Positions 1 to 8,526 are shown, counted from the stretch's first letter. The stretch: DNA of 64,000 nt from Mesorhizobium sp. B2-7-2 (GCF_006440775.1 NZ_VFTZ01000006.1:62001-126000); one strand, 5' to 3'. Notes: a model not told the origin generated them from the sequence alone. Program-made: numbers and translations.

Positions 1-456
1 GACAAGCTCTTCGCCAGCCGCGCCGTGGTCGATCCTGAGGATGCCGACTTCTTCGGCGCCTTTGCCGTCGATCCGGCCCGCCCCGCGGCCGAGCTGGAAG
101 CAGCCTATGCACCGGGCCTGACCGAGGCGGAACAGAAGCTCACCGTTGCAGCGCTGATTTCGGAACGGCTCGGCGGCCATCCCGAATATGCCGACCGTGT
201 GATGATCGGCCCGATCGAGCTGATCGTGCGCGATGTCGACGAGAAAGGCAGGATCACCGGCCTTGGCCTGTCTTTCGAGCCGACCGCGCCGGTCGCGCGC
301 GTGCCGGTGTTCATGAGCGCTGGCGAGATCGCCGACCGCATCGCGGCGCTGATCCGCAGCCGGCGCAGACCGGCGGCGAAGCAGGCAGCCGACGACGTGC
401 CGGTTGACACGGTGGCGCCCGCAGCGGACGGGCAGAAGGCAACCGGCGAAGGCTGA
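1..456 (+). CDS. C-terminal part of probable potassium/proton antiporter (CvrA/NhaP2-like)
   Basis: The reading frame is open from the first base, so the gene begins upstream and only about 151 C-terminal residues are visible. No membrane segment is present in this part. Residues ending in GPIELIVRDVDEKGRITGLG resemble the CorC/HlyC-associated cytoplasmic domain that closes NhaP2/CvrA-type K+(Na+)/H+ antiporters. In that family the domain sits inside the cell after a 12-helix transporter. The last 35 residues are Ala/Pro/basic-rich and look disordered. A 160-bp gap holding an extragenic repeat separates it from pgk, so the two are probably not one operon. The identification is from family memory of the tail only, and another protein ending in this domain remains possible. 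Confidence 0.55.
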   Translation, partial: DKLFASRAVVDPEDADFFGAFAVDPARPAAELEAAYAPGLTEAEQKLTVAALISERLGGHPEYADRVMIGPIELIVRDVDEKGRITGLGLSFEPTAPVARVPVFMSAGEIADRIAALIRSRRRPAAKQAADDVPVDTVAPAADGQKATGEG

Positions 457-544
457 TGTCTCACGGCGACATCATTTTTGCGCGCGCGCCATCGACGCGG
501 CCCTTGCATCGTCTTCCGCGCCGAGTAAGGTCGCCGCGTTTTCG

Positions 545-598
545 CTAGAGCAATTTCAGGAAAAGTGTGGGCGGGTTTCCGTCCGGATTGCGTCAAGG
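545..598. repeat. Extragenic repeat, GAGCAATTCC family (copy 1)
   Basis: The segment beginning TAGAGCAATTTCAGG and running through GGGTTTCCGTCCGGATTGCG matches a repeat seen again, more degenerate or inverted, at 8096-8198, 25303-25417 and about 56822-56865. It lies directly upstream of pgk, so any pgk promoter must sit in or before it. Confidence 0.6.
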
Positions 599-616
599 CA
601 CTAGGAAGGAACGACC

Positions 617-1813
<1,197 letters not shown>

Positions 1814-1930
1814 ACAGTCCGAGCCCAGGCAAAGCCCGCGCGGCTTTCAATCGATTCTAGCTTTCCGGCGTCATTCCTTTGGCGGTAGTGTTCTGCCGGC
1901 GCGGAATAAACGCAGCGTAGGAGAGCACCC

Positions 1931-2956
1931 ATGAGCGAACGTCTCGAAGATATCGCCGCCGCTATGGTGAGCGGCGGCAAGGGCCTTTTGGCCGCCGATG
2001 AGAGCTCCGGCACCATCAAGAAGCGTTTTGACGTCATTGGCGTTGAATCCACCGCCGATAGCCGGCGCGACTATCGCGAGATGATGTTCCGGTCCAGGGA
2101 CGCGATGTCAAAATACATCTCCGGCGTCATCCTCTATGACGAGACCATCCGCCAGAAGGCCGCCGACGGCACGCCGCTCGTCGACATCATCAAGGCCGCC
2201 GGCGCCATTCCCGGCATCAAGGTCGATCTCGGCGCCAAGCCGCTGGCCGGCTTTCCCGGCGACACCATCACCGAGGGCCTGGATGGGCTGCGCGAGCGGC
2301 TTGCCGACTATTACAAGCTCGGCGCCCGCTTCGCCAAATGGCGCGCCGTGATCGACATCGACACCGGCAAGGGCGTGCCGTCCGCCAACTCGATCGCCTC
2401 GAACACTCACGCTTTGGCCCGCTACGCCGCGCTCTGCCAGGAGGCCGGCATCGTGCCGATCGTCGAGCCGGAAGTGCTGATGGACGGGGCGCATTCGATC
2501 GACACCTGCTATGACGTCTCGAAGGCGACGCTGATCAAGCTCTACGACGAGCTTTACGCGGCCCGCGTCGTGCTGGAAGGCTCGATCCTGAAGCCGAACA
2601 TGGTCATCTCCGGCAAGAAGTCGGGCAAGACCGACAGCCCGGAGGAAATCGCCGAGAAGACGATCAAGCTGTTCCGCGAGGTGGTGCCGTCGGCAGTGCC
2701 CGGCATTGCCTTCCTCTCCGGTGGCCAGGACGACGAGGAGGCGACCGCCAACCTCAATGCCCTCAACGCCATCGGCCCGCATCCTTGGAAACTGACCTTC
2801 TCCTATGGCCGCGCGCTGCAGGCCGCGCCGCAGAAGGCATGGAGCGGCAAGGCCTCGAATGTTGCCGCCGGCCAGGCCGCCTTCACTCACCGCGCCCATA
2901 TGAACCATCTGGCGGCGCTCGGAAAATGGCAACCGGCGCTGGAAAAGGCCGCCTGA
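1931..2956 (+). CDS. Class I fructose-bisphosphate aldolase
   Basis: A 341-residue Schiff-base (class I) aldolase that interconverts fructose 1,6-bisphosphate with dihydroxyacetone phosphate and glyceraldehyde 3-phosphate; cytoplasmic. The N-terminal LLAADESSGTIKKRF signature and the Schiff-base lysine motif ILKPNM (Lys about 221) are both visible, together with FLSGGQDDEEAT. This is the form that needs no metal, unlike the class II enzyme of many bacteria. Ribosome site GGAGAG lies 8 bases before ATG 1931. It follows pgk and is followed by a strong terminator. Confidence 0.96.
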   Translation: MSERLEDIAAAMVSGGKGLLAADESSGTIKKRFDVIGVESTADSRRDYREMMFRSRDAMSKYISGVILYDETIRQKAADGTPLVDIIKAAGAIPGIKVDLGAKPLAGFPGDTITEGLDGLRERLADYYKLGARFAKWRAVIDIDTGKGVPSANSIASNTHALARYAALCQEAGIVPIVEPEVLMDGAHSIDTCYDVSKATLIKLYDELYAARVVLEGSILKPNMVISGKKSGKTDSPEEIAEKTIKLFREVVPSAVPGIAFLSGGQDDEEATANLNALNAIGPHPWKLTFSYGRALQAAPQKAWSGKASNVAAGQAAFTHRAHMNHLAALGKWQPALEKAA

Positions 2957-2977
2957 CACCATCCCCGAGCAGTGCAT

Positions 2978-3005
2978 AAAACCCGGGCTGGCAGCCCGGG
3001 TTTTT
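2978..3005 (+). terminator. Rho-independent terminator after the aldolase gene
   Basis: The perfect hairpin CCCGGGCTG-GCA-GCCCGGG, preceded by AAAA and followed by a T run, lies 22 bp after the aldolase stop codon. It ends the pgk-aldolase unit. Confidence 0.9.
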
Positions 3006-3104
3006 GCTTTTTGCGAGCCGCGTTCCCACTTGTCAGGCGCCGACCGCTATCGACCATGTCGGATCGCGCCGATGTCGAACGTCCTTGGCAGGAGAGGACA
3101 GGAG

Positions 3105-3851
3105 ATGGTCATGCATCGCAATGCCGTGGTTTCGCGCGAAGACTGGTTCGAGGCGCACAGGAAGCATCTCGAGCGCGAGAAGGAGCTGACGAAATTCCGC
3201 GAGCTTATCGCCGCGGAGCGGCGGCAACTGCCCTGGTTCAAGCTGCGCAAGGATTATGTTTTCGAGAGCGAAGCGGGGCCGAAGCATCTTGCCGAGCTGT
3301 TCGCCGGCAAGAGCCAGCTCATCGTCTATCATTTCATGATGGCGCCGGGCTCCGACCACCGTTGTGAAGGCTGCTCGTTCCTCGCCGACCATATCGACGG
3401 CGCCAACCGGCACCTGAAGCATCATGACGTCTCGCTGGTCGTCGTCTCGCGTGCGCCGCTCGGCGAAATCCTGCCTTACAAGCAACGCATGGGCTGGAAG
3501 TTCGACTGGATGTCGTCCTATGCGTCCGATTTCAACTTCGACCTGCAGGTCTCGTTCACAGACAGGCAGATCGCGGCGGGCGAAACCACCTACAATTTCG
3601 AGAAGCGCCCGTTACGGTCGAAAGACCTGCCCGGCACCAGTATCTTCTATCGCAACGAGTGCGGCGACATCTTCCTCACCTTCATGTCGCGCGCCCGCGG
3701 CGGCGACGCGCTGATCGGCGCCTATCATTATCTCGACATGACGCCGAAGGGCCGCGGCGAGACGGGTCCCTATCACAACCTGATGGACTGGGTGCGCCTG
3801 CATGACGAATATCGGGACAAAGACGAGGACCGGCCGGACTGCTGCGCATGA
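3105..3851 (+). CDS. DUF899 family thioredoxin-fold protein
   Basis: About 248 residues matching the DUF899 family, which adopts a thioredoxin-like fold and is of unknown function. Visible family features are VFESEAGPKHLAELF, LIVYHFMMAPGSDHRCEGCS (containing a CxxC pair), DVSLVVVSRAPLGEILPYK, and near the end YHYLDMTPKGRGE, in which tyrosines and a tryptophan are typical of the family. No signal peptide, so cytoplasmic. An in-frame start at 3030 lies further upstream, but GGAGAGG before 3105 and GGAG before 3111 favour the later starts. It stands alone between the aldolase terminator and a convergent small gene. A redox or hydrolytic role is often guessed for the family and is not shown by this sequence. 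Confidence 0.85.
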   Translation: MVMHRNAVVSREDWFEAHRKHLEREKELTKFRELIAAERRQLPWFKLRKDYVFESEAGPKHLAELFAGKSQLIVYHFMMAPGSDHRCEGCSFLADHIDGANRHLKHHDVSLVVVSRAPLGEILPYKQRMGWKFDWMSSYASDFNFDLQVSFTDRQIAAGETTYNFEKRPLRSKDLPGTSIFYRNECGDIFLTFMSRARGGDALIGAYHYLDMTPKGRGETGPYHNLMDWVRLHDEYRDKDEDRPDCCA

Positions 3852-3900
3852 ACGGCAGGACGCGCCACTCGCGGGCCGTCCTTCCCGAATATGGACAGGC

Positions 3901-4080
3901 CTATGCCCAGTGCCCAAGCACCGCCGCCAGCGAGATAGCGGCCATCGCAAGCAGCGCCAGCTTCCAAAAATCGCCGCGCCGCCTCAGCCCCGGCCAGCCC
4001 AGCGGCTTGATGACCTGGATCAGCATGATGCCGCAGATGACAAGGGCAAACAGTTTCGTCATGCCGCCTTTGACCAGCAT
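3901..4080 (-). CDS. Small two-helix membrane protein, 59 residues
   Basis: A short reverse-strand reading frame beginning MLVKGGMTKLFALVICG and ending ALLAMAAISLAAVLGHWA. It has two clear hydrophobic stretches (about residues 9-25 and 40-57) separated by the basic loop GLRRRGDFWK, so it should span the inner membrane twice with the loop on the cytoplasmic side. An alternative start is Met7 (base 4062), preceded by AAAGG. No function is known to me; similar small proteins seem common in rhizobia. Its 5' side carries a CCTGACAG half-site (4131-4138) and the palindrome at 4200-4225 shared with the divergent DUF1127 gene, so it may belong to the same WYL regulator circuit. Confidence 0.6.
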   Translation of the reverse strand: MLVKGGMTKLFALVICGIMLIQVIKPLGWPGLRRRGDFWKLALLAMAAISLAAVLGHWA

Positions 4081-4199
4081 CGATGGCGCCTGTCAAAGCT
4101 GTTCTCGAGCGCACCCTCGGGCAGAGCATTCCTGACAGAAATAGGGCCTATTCGAACGCTGCGAACGGCACCGCACCGTCTTCCTCCGCGCCCTGCCAA

Positions 4200-4225
4200 C
4201 CTCCTGACAGACTGCTGTCAGGAGG
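4200..4225. promoter_or_regulatory. 26-bp palindromic operator candidate, site 1
   Basis: Two perfectly complementary 11-bp arms, CCTCCTGACAG and CTGTCAGGAGG, separated by ACTG. The site lies 42 bp before the DUF1127 start codon and on the 5' side of the divergent small membrane gene. A second near-identical palindrome lies at 4540-4565, upstream of the WYL regulator gene. No T run follows, so it is an operator rather than a terminator. Confidence 0.7.
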
Positions 4226-4267
4226 GGTGTGAGATACTCTTCTCATCAAAAAGAGAGGAGTGAGGTC

Positions 4268-4432
4268 ATGAACGGTTTTACAATTCTGCGTAGTGTGCAG
4301 CACTATGTCGGCAGGATCCGCACCGTGCGCAACGAGATTCGCACCCAGCGTTTCCTGAACACCTTGCCGGCGGACATCCGCAAGGACATCGGCTGGCCGG
4401 ACCTTTACCAGGGCCGCGTGCGTGAAAACTGA
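4268..4432 (+). CDS. DUF1127 small protein (first copy)
   Basis: A 54-residue basic protein whose C-terminal half, TQRFLNTLPADIRKDIGWPDL, matches the DUF1127 (YjiS-like) pattern of a conserved helix plus 'D-I-G' motif. Proteins of this family bind RNA or modulate phosphate and carbon metabolism in some alphaproteobacteria; the role here is unknown. The start is chosen by the purine-rich ribosome site AGAGAGGAGTGAGG just before ATG 4268; an in-frame start at 4229 would be longer but lacks this site. It lies between two copies of a palindromic operator and upstream of a WYL-domain regulator. Confidence 0.8.
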   Translation: MNGFTILRSVQHYVGRIRTVRNEIRTQRFLNTLPADIRKDIGWPDLYQGRVREN

Positions 4433-4539
4433 AATTTTGCGCCGCGACTTGGATTGGAGCGCAGCCGCGCCCAGATGTAATGCGGCCAGTAATGTTGAGT
4501 TCAGGGAAAGAGCCTTGTTCGCCGGTAGTTTCGCCGCAG

Positions 4540-4565
4540 CCTCCTGACAGTATGTTGTCAGGAGG
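4540..4565. promoter_or_regulatory. 26-bp palindromic operator candidate, site 2
   Basis: CCTCCTGACAG-TATG-TTGTCAGGAGG repeats site 1 with one mismatch in the right arm. A further half-site, TCCTGACAG, follows at 4591-4599. The spacing upstream of the WYL regulator suggests autoregulation. Confidence 0.65.
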
Positions 4566-4636
4566 CATGCGGTAATTGGAGCGGCTTCGATCCTGACAGC
4601 AACAAACATGAACCAACGATCCGGAGTAATCCGCGT

Positions 4637-4831
4637 ATGGTGAAAAGCTGGAACGACAGGCTGAGCACGCCGGGCATAAACGGCATCAAGCCGTCGCTGC
4701 CCACGGTCGGTGATGTCGTCCGGGGCCAGTCGATGCTGGTGCCGACCGCGGGCAGATTGTCCTTCGGTGCGAAATTCGTTGTCGCGCAGCGCACGCGCGA
4801 AGGGCCTAAGTCATATCCTCGGGGGATCTAG
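4637..4831 (+). CDS. Possible small ORF before the WYL regulator
   Basis: A 64-codon frame (MVKSWNDRLSTPGING...) that ends 2 bp before the regulator start. It has no recognised domain and its ribosome site (GGAG, 13 bases before ATG) is poorly placed. It could be a leader peptide or a chance frame. Otherwise this 400-bp gap between the DUF1127 gene and the regulator holds only the operator-like palindrome and a half-site. Confidence 0.2.
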   Translation: MVKSWNDRLSTPGINGIKPSLPTVGDVVRGQSMLVPTAGRLSFGAKFVVAQRTREGPKSYPRGI

Positions 4832-4833
4832 CG

Positions 4834-5553
4834 ATGCGTCGTGCTGACAGGCTTTTCCAGATCGTGCAGCATTTGCGGGGCGGCCGGCTGGTCACCGCGC
4901 AGAAGCTCGGCGCATGGCTCGAGGTTTCCGAACGCACCATTTACCGCGACATAGCCGACCTGCAGTCGACCGGCGTGCCGATCGATGGCGAAGCGGGCGT
5001 CGGCTACATGATGAGGGAGGGATTCGACCTTCCCCCGCTGATGTTCACACGTGACGAGATCGTGGCGCTGGTTGCCGGCGCCCGCATGGTGCGCGCCTTC
5101 GGCGGCGCCACAATGGCGAGGGCCGCCGACGAGGCGCTGGTCAAGATCGGCGCCGTGCTGCCCGACACCGAGAAGGACCGCATCGCCCGCACCGAGATCC
5201 ACACGCCGATGTGGGTGGTGAGCGACGCCGCGCGGGAAGCGATCGACCTGATCGAGCGCGCCATCGAGAAGCGCCAGGTGCTGACCATCGACTATTCCGA
5301 CGAAGCCGGCCGCGGTACCGCGCGCGACATCAGGCCGTTGGGGCTGTGGTTCTGGGGCAAGGTCTGGACCCTGGTCGCCTGGTGCGAGATGCGCGACGAT
5401 TTCCGCGCCTTCCGCATCGACCGCATCGCCTCGGTCGTCATTGCCGGCCGCATCTTCAAGCCGGAACGGGGCAAGCAGCTCGCCGATTTCTACCGCGCCG
5501 TCGAGCGCTCAGAGGATTACGGCATGGCGCCCGACCGCGCCGCGCGGACGTGA
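4834..5553 (+). CDS. YafY-type transcriptional regulator, HTH plus WYL domain
   Basis: A 239-residue DNA-binding regulator. The N-terminal winged helix (about residues 1-60, RRADRLFQIVQHLRGGRLVTAQKLGAWLEVSERTIYRDI) is of the DeoR/HTH_11 type. The C-terminal part (about 130-230) is a WYL domain, with LTIDYSDEAGRGTARDIRPLGLWFWGKVWTLVAWCEMRDDFRAFRIDR; WYL domains sense nucleotide or other small ligands. GGGGGA precedes ATG 4834 by 6 bases. The natural targets are the two palindromes at 4200 and 4540, making the small membrane protein, the DUF1127 gene and the regulator itself the likely regulon. It ends at the bidirectional terminator at 5575-5609. Confidence 0.88.
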   Translation: MRRADRLFQIVQHLRGGRLVTAQKLGAWLEVSERTIYRDIADLQSTGVPIDGEAGVGYMMREGFDLPPLMFTRDEIVALVAGARMVRAFGGATMARAADEALVKIGAVLPDTEKDRIARTEIHTPMWVVSDAAREAIDLIERAIEKRQVLTIDYSDEAGRGTARDIRPLGLWFWGKVWTLVAWCEMRDDFRAFRIDRIASVVIAGRIFKPERGKQLADFYRAVERSEDYGMAPDRAART

Positions 5554-5574
5554 CTTCCTCCCAAGCCATTGTCC

Positions 5575-5609
5575 AATAAAAAAGCCCGCTCGAAGCGGAC
5601 TTTTTTATT
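5575..5609. terminator. Bidirectional terminator
   Basis: A hairpin of AATAAAAAAG and GCCCGCT with AGCGGAC and TTTTTTATT serves both convergent genes, the WYL regulator and trcR: T runs stand at both ends. Confidence 0.88.
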
Positions 5610-5640
5610 GAGCGGCAAGTCGACCAAGGCCGACCCCTCC

Positions 5641-6333
5641 TTACTCTTCGTCTTCGTCCTTGTCCTTCGACTTGAGCGCCGAAAGCTTGGCGAAGACGGC
5701 GTTGGCGTCGAGCTCCTGGTCCTCATCCTTCGGCTTCTCCGGCGCCGGCACCAGCCGTTCGGTGAGCGCGGCGGGCAGCAGCGTGTCGCCGACGGGCTGC
5801 GCCGGCTCGCGGCCGCGCGAGGCGCGGTTGACTTCGAGGTCCAGGTCGATCTGCGAGGTGAGGCCGAGCGTCACCGGATCCATCGGCTGCAGATTGGCCG
5901 AATTCCAGTGCTTGCGCTCGCGGATCTGCTCGATCGTCGACTTGGTGGTGCCTACGAGACGGGCAATCTGCGCATCCTTGAGCTCGGGATGGTTGCGCAC
6001 CAGCCACAAGATGGCGTTCGGCCGGTCCTGGCGCTTCGACAAAGGCGTGTAGCGCGGACCCTTGCGCTTCGATTCCGGCACCCGCACCTTCGGCTCCGAC
6101 AGCTTCAGCCGGTGGTTGATGTCCTTCTCGCCGCGCGCGATCTCGTCGCGCGTCAGCTGACCGGTGATGATCGGGTCCATGCCCTTGATGCCTTGGGCCG
6201 ACTCGCCGTCGGCGATCGCCTTGACCTCCAGCGGATGCAGCCCGCAGAACTGCGCGATCTGCTCGAAGGAGAGCGCGGTGTTGTCGACCAGCCAGACGGC
6301 GGTCGCCTTGGGCATCAGCAGCGAATTGGCCAT
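5641..6333 (-). CDS. trcR: DUF1013 cell-cycle regulator TrcR
   Basis: A 230-residue protein beginning MANSLLMPKATAVWLVDNTALSFEQIAQFCGLH, which matches DUF1013, the family named TrcR in alphaproteobacteria and described as a cell-cycle transcriptional regulator. Two helix-turn-helix-like stretches are visible: ALSFEQIAQFCGLHPLEVKAIADG (about residues 20-43) and AQIARLVGTTKSTIEQIRERK (about 120-140). The acidic, lysine-rich tail (KSKDKDEDEE) looks flexible. The upstream in-frame start at 6393 is rejected because AAGGAT precedes ATG 6333. The gene stands alone, with its own terminator shared with the convergent WYL gene. Confidence 0.85.
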   Translation of the reverse strand: MANSLLMPKATAVWLVDNTALSFEQIAQFCGLHPLEVKAIADGESAQGIKGMDPIITGQLTRDEIARGEKDINHRLKLSEPKVRVPESKRKGPRYTPLSKRQDRPNAILWLVRNHPELKDAQIARLVGTTKSTIEQIRERKHWNSANLQPMDPVTLGLTSQIDLDLEVNRASRGREPAQPVGDTLLPAALTERLVPAPEKPKDEDQELDANAVFAKLSALKSKDKDEDEE

Positions 6334-6477
6334 ATCAAAAATCCTTCTCGTTCGCCCGCGTTCCCGCGCGGGCGGTGGTTTTAGAGCCACCAAAATGGGA
6401 AATTCGCGGCCTGTATAAACGCTCCCTCCAATTTTCGCAATGTTTTTGGGAAGGGCTGATCAAGGCCCTAAAAAGAC

Positions 6478-6510
6478 AAAACCCGCTGGACGAGGTCCAG
6501 CGGGTTTGGA
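6478..6510 (-). terminator. Terminator hairpin after second DUF1127 gene
   Basis: Perfect 12-bp arms AAACCCGCTGGA and TCCAGCGGGTTT around CGAGG. On the reverse strand the stem is followed by TTTGTCTTTTT, which fits an intrinsic terminator 75 bp past the DUF1127 stop codon. Confidence 0.8.
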
Positions 6511-6585
6511 ACCGGAAACAAGCAAGCGTCTCGACGGCTCTGGCTTGCATGTCGCAGCCCGACCGCGAGGCCGGTCTGCGTCTGA

Positions 6586-6726
6586 TTACACCGCCTGGCG
6601 GGCGATACGCTCGATGTCGGCCCGGTTGATGCCGAGGTCGCTAAGCTGGCGGGCATTGAGCTTGTTCAACTCGCGCACGGTCTCGTTGTACATGCGCCAC
6701 TTACGGAAAGCACTGATCGGGTTCAT
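6586..6726 (-). CDS. DUF1127 small protein (second copy)
   Basis: A 46-residue protein, MNPISAFRKWRMYNETVREL then NKLNARQLSDLGINRADIER and IARQAV, a textbook DUF1127 sequence (helix, then the conserved 'L-x-D-L-G-I-x-R-x-D-I' motif). It is cytoplasmic and basic; some members act as RNA chaperone-like regulators. It is clearly distinct from the copy at 4268. A motif at 6804-6844, about 80-120 bp upstream of its start, is nearly identical to the palindrome between phaR and phaA, suggesting PhaR control. A terminator follows at 6478-6510. Confidence 0.88.
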   Translation of the reverse strand: MNPISAFRKWRMYNETVRELNKLNARQLSDLGINRADIERIARQAV

Positions 6727-6803
6727 GATGGTTCTCTAGTCGTTTGGTCAAATCGTTTGATGCCGCGTAAATAGGCACTCCTGCCCACAAATTGAACGGA
6801 CGC

Positions 6804-6844
6804 TTTTGCATGGCCGCAATGCGTTTTGTGCAATGCAGCATTAA
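6804..6844. promoter_or_regulatory. Double TGC-rich motif resembling a PhaR operator
   Basis: Two adjacent units, TTTTGCATGGCCGCAAT (6804-6820) and TTTTGTGCAATGCAGCATTA (from 6824). The second agrees with TTTGTGCACTGCGGCATCAA at 49905-49924, between phaR and phaA, at 17 of 20 positions. Confidence 0.6.
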
Positions 6845-6884
6845 GGTTTCGTTCAGCTTGGAACCGGGACACGCGCCGACGCCA

Positions 6885-7025
6885 GGATGGGTCGAGATTC
6901 AGGTCAGGCCGAGTCGAAAATGGTGGACTTCGAGAACCGGAGCGGAGCGTACTTTAGTACGTGAGCACCGGAAGCGCAGAAGCCCGGCATTTGCAGGCCG
7001 GCCTCACCTGAATAACGACCCATCC
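6885..7025. repeat. 141-bp foldback element ending at a stop codon
   Basis: The ends GGATGGGTCGAGATTCAGGT and, inverted, GGATGGGTCGTTATTCAGGT form imperfect terminal inverted repeats of about 26 bp. The interior contains the small hairpin GTACTTTAGTAC and a GC-rich stretch. The element stops exactly at the TAG of the oxidoreductase gene on the reverse strand, so it may act as its transcript end. Confidence 0.65.
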
Positions 7026-8035
7026 TACTCTACGTCGAGGACGATCTTGCCGATATGCTCGCCCTCTTCCATCCGCTCATGCGCCCGCCAGGCTTCGGTC
7101 AGCGGAAAGATCATGTCCATCACGGGAGCCACCTTGCGCGTGCCGAGCAGCGGCCACACCTGGGCCTCGAGCGCGGCTGCGATCGCCGCCTTGAACTCGA
7201 CGGTACGCGGGCGGAGCGTCGAGCCGGTGTGGGTCAGCCGCTTCACCATGACCTTGGAGAAGTCCGCGCTGGCAACGGCGCCGGCCTGCACCGCGATCTG
7301 CACGATGCGCCCCTCGACGGCCGCGGCATCGTAATTGCGCCCGACGTAATCGCCGCCGACCATGTCGAGGATGACGTCGGCGCCCTTGCCGCCGGTCGCA
7401 TCCTTCACGGCGGCGACGAAATCCTCCTCGCGGTAGTTGACCGCCCGGTCGGCACCGAGCTTCAGGCAGGCGTCGCATTTCTCCTTACTGCCGGCAGTGG
7501 TGATCACAGTGGCGCCGAAGGCCGAGGCGAGCTGGATGGCGGTGGTGCCGATGCCGGACGAACCGCCATGGACAAGCAGCGTCTCGCCTTTCTTCAGGCC
7601 GCCGCGCTCGAATACATTGTGCCAGACGGTGAAGTAGTTTTCCGGAACCGCGGCGGCCTCCGAATGCGTGAAACCCGCCGGCAGCGGCAGCACGCTGCCG
7701 GCATGAACCTTGACATATTCGGCATAGCCGCCGCCCGGCGTCAGCGCGCAGACCCGGTCGCCGATGCGCCAGCGCGATATCTCGTCGCCGAGCGCCGCGA
7801 TTTCGCCTGACGCTTCGAGGCCGAGCAAGTCGGATGCACCGGGCGGCGGCGGATAGGCGCCCTTGCGCTGCTGGACGTCCGGCCGGTTGACTCCGGCCGC
7901 GTGCACCCGGATCAGCACTTCGCCGGGGCCGGGCACCGGCACGTCGCGCGTTTCCGGCTTGAGCACCCTTGGCCCACCCGGTTGCGAGATCGCGATGGCC
8001 GTCATCGTCGCCGGAATCTTCTGTCCGTTTGCCAT
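7025..8035 (-). CDS. NAD(P)H-quinone oxidoreductase, zinc-independent MDR family
   Basis: A 336-residue medium-chain dehydrogenase/reductase of the PIG3/quinone oxidoreductase group, which reduces quinones with NAD(P)H; cytoplasmic. Domains: GroES-like N-terminal half (about 20-150, with AAGVNRPDVQQRKGAYPPPPGAS) and Rossmann half (about 150-290) with GETLLVHGGSSGIGTTAIQL. The Cys/His zinc ligands of alcohol dehydrogenases are not evident. GGGAG lies about 10 bases before ATG 8035; Met11 is a weaker alternative start. No operon partner; a foldback repeat lies at its 3' end. Confidence 0.88.
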   Translation of the reverse strand: MANGQKIPATMTAIAISQPGGPRVLKPETRDVPVPGPGEVLIRVHAAGVNRPDVQQRKGAYPPPPGASDLLGLEASGEIAALGDEISRWRIGDRVCALTPGGGYAEYVKVHAGSVLPLPAGFTHSEAAAVPENYFTVWHNVFERGGLKKGETLLVHGGSSGIGTTAIQLASAFGATVITTAGSKEKCDACLKLGADRAVNYREEDFVAAVKDATGGKGADVILDMVGGDYVGRNYDAAAVEGRIVQIAVQAGAVASADFSKVMVKRLTHTGSTLRPRTVEFKAAIAAALEAQVWPLLGTRKVAPVMDMIFPLTEAWRAHERMEEGEHIGKIVLDVE

Positions 8036-8095
8036 GATATCGTGTTCTCCCTGTGTCCCGGTCTATCGCCGCCCGTTTGCATCGGCGCCCCTGCC

Positions 8096-8198
8096 TGGAG
8101 CAGTTCGGCGCTTGAAGAAGCGCCGACCTGCTCCAACTCTTCGTTCCTACGCTATTCCGGACGGAAAACCGCTACGCACTTTTCCCGGAATTGCTCTA
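8096..8198. repeat. Extragenic palindromic repeats (GAGCAATTCC family, copy 2, inverted)
   Basis: A hairpin built from GGAGCAG, CGGCGCTT and their complements (8096-8134) is followed by TTCCGGACGGAAAACCGCTA then CGCACTTTTCCCGGAATTGC, the inverted form of the repeat upstream of pgk. Confidence 0.6.
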
Positions 8199-8250
8199 TG
8201 TATGCCGATTGCCAGATCAGGCAAATGGCCGAGCAAGAGAGGAGCGACGG

Positions 8251-8445
8251 ATGGCGATCTTCGACGACGAACCCAGGAAAAAGCAGCGCCCGCACGAGAT
8301 CGGCCAGGACCTGTCTTTGCTGTCCGTCGACGAATTGGCCGAGCGCATCGCATTGCTGCGCGACGAGATCGCCAGGCTGGAAGCCGAGCGCAGCGCCAAG
8401 GGCGCCACCAAATCCGCCGCCGAGTCGCTGTTCCGCCGCGGATAA
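8251..8445 (+). CDS. DUF1192 family protein
   Basis: A 64-residue protein, MAIFDDEPRKKQRPHEIGQD followed by LSLLSVDELAERIALLRDEI and ARLEAERSAKGATKSAAESL. This matches DUF1192, a small alphaproteobacterial family; the middle is a predicted coiled coil with leucine heptads. GAGAGGAGCGACGG before ATG 8251 sets the start; an in-frame ATG at 8191 is inside the extragenic repeat and is rejected. Function unknown. It precedes the MFS gene on the same strand by 81 bp. Confidence 0.85.
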   Translation: MAIFDDEPRKKQRPHEIGQDLSLLSVDELAERIALLRDEIARLEAERSAKGATKSAAESLFRRG

Positions 8446-8526
8446 ATTGTTCGGCGTGCTCGCTCGCCGCCGAAAAGCCCGAATACGTCTGTCTTCAGGC
8501 CCTGCGTCTCGAACCCGGATCAAGCG

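Noticed and set aside
4558..4794. Reverse frame of 78 codons upstream of the WYL regulator
   Set aside because: No good ribosome site and its sequence runs through the palindromic operator; treated as chance.
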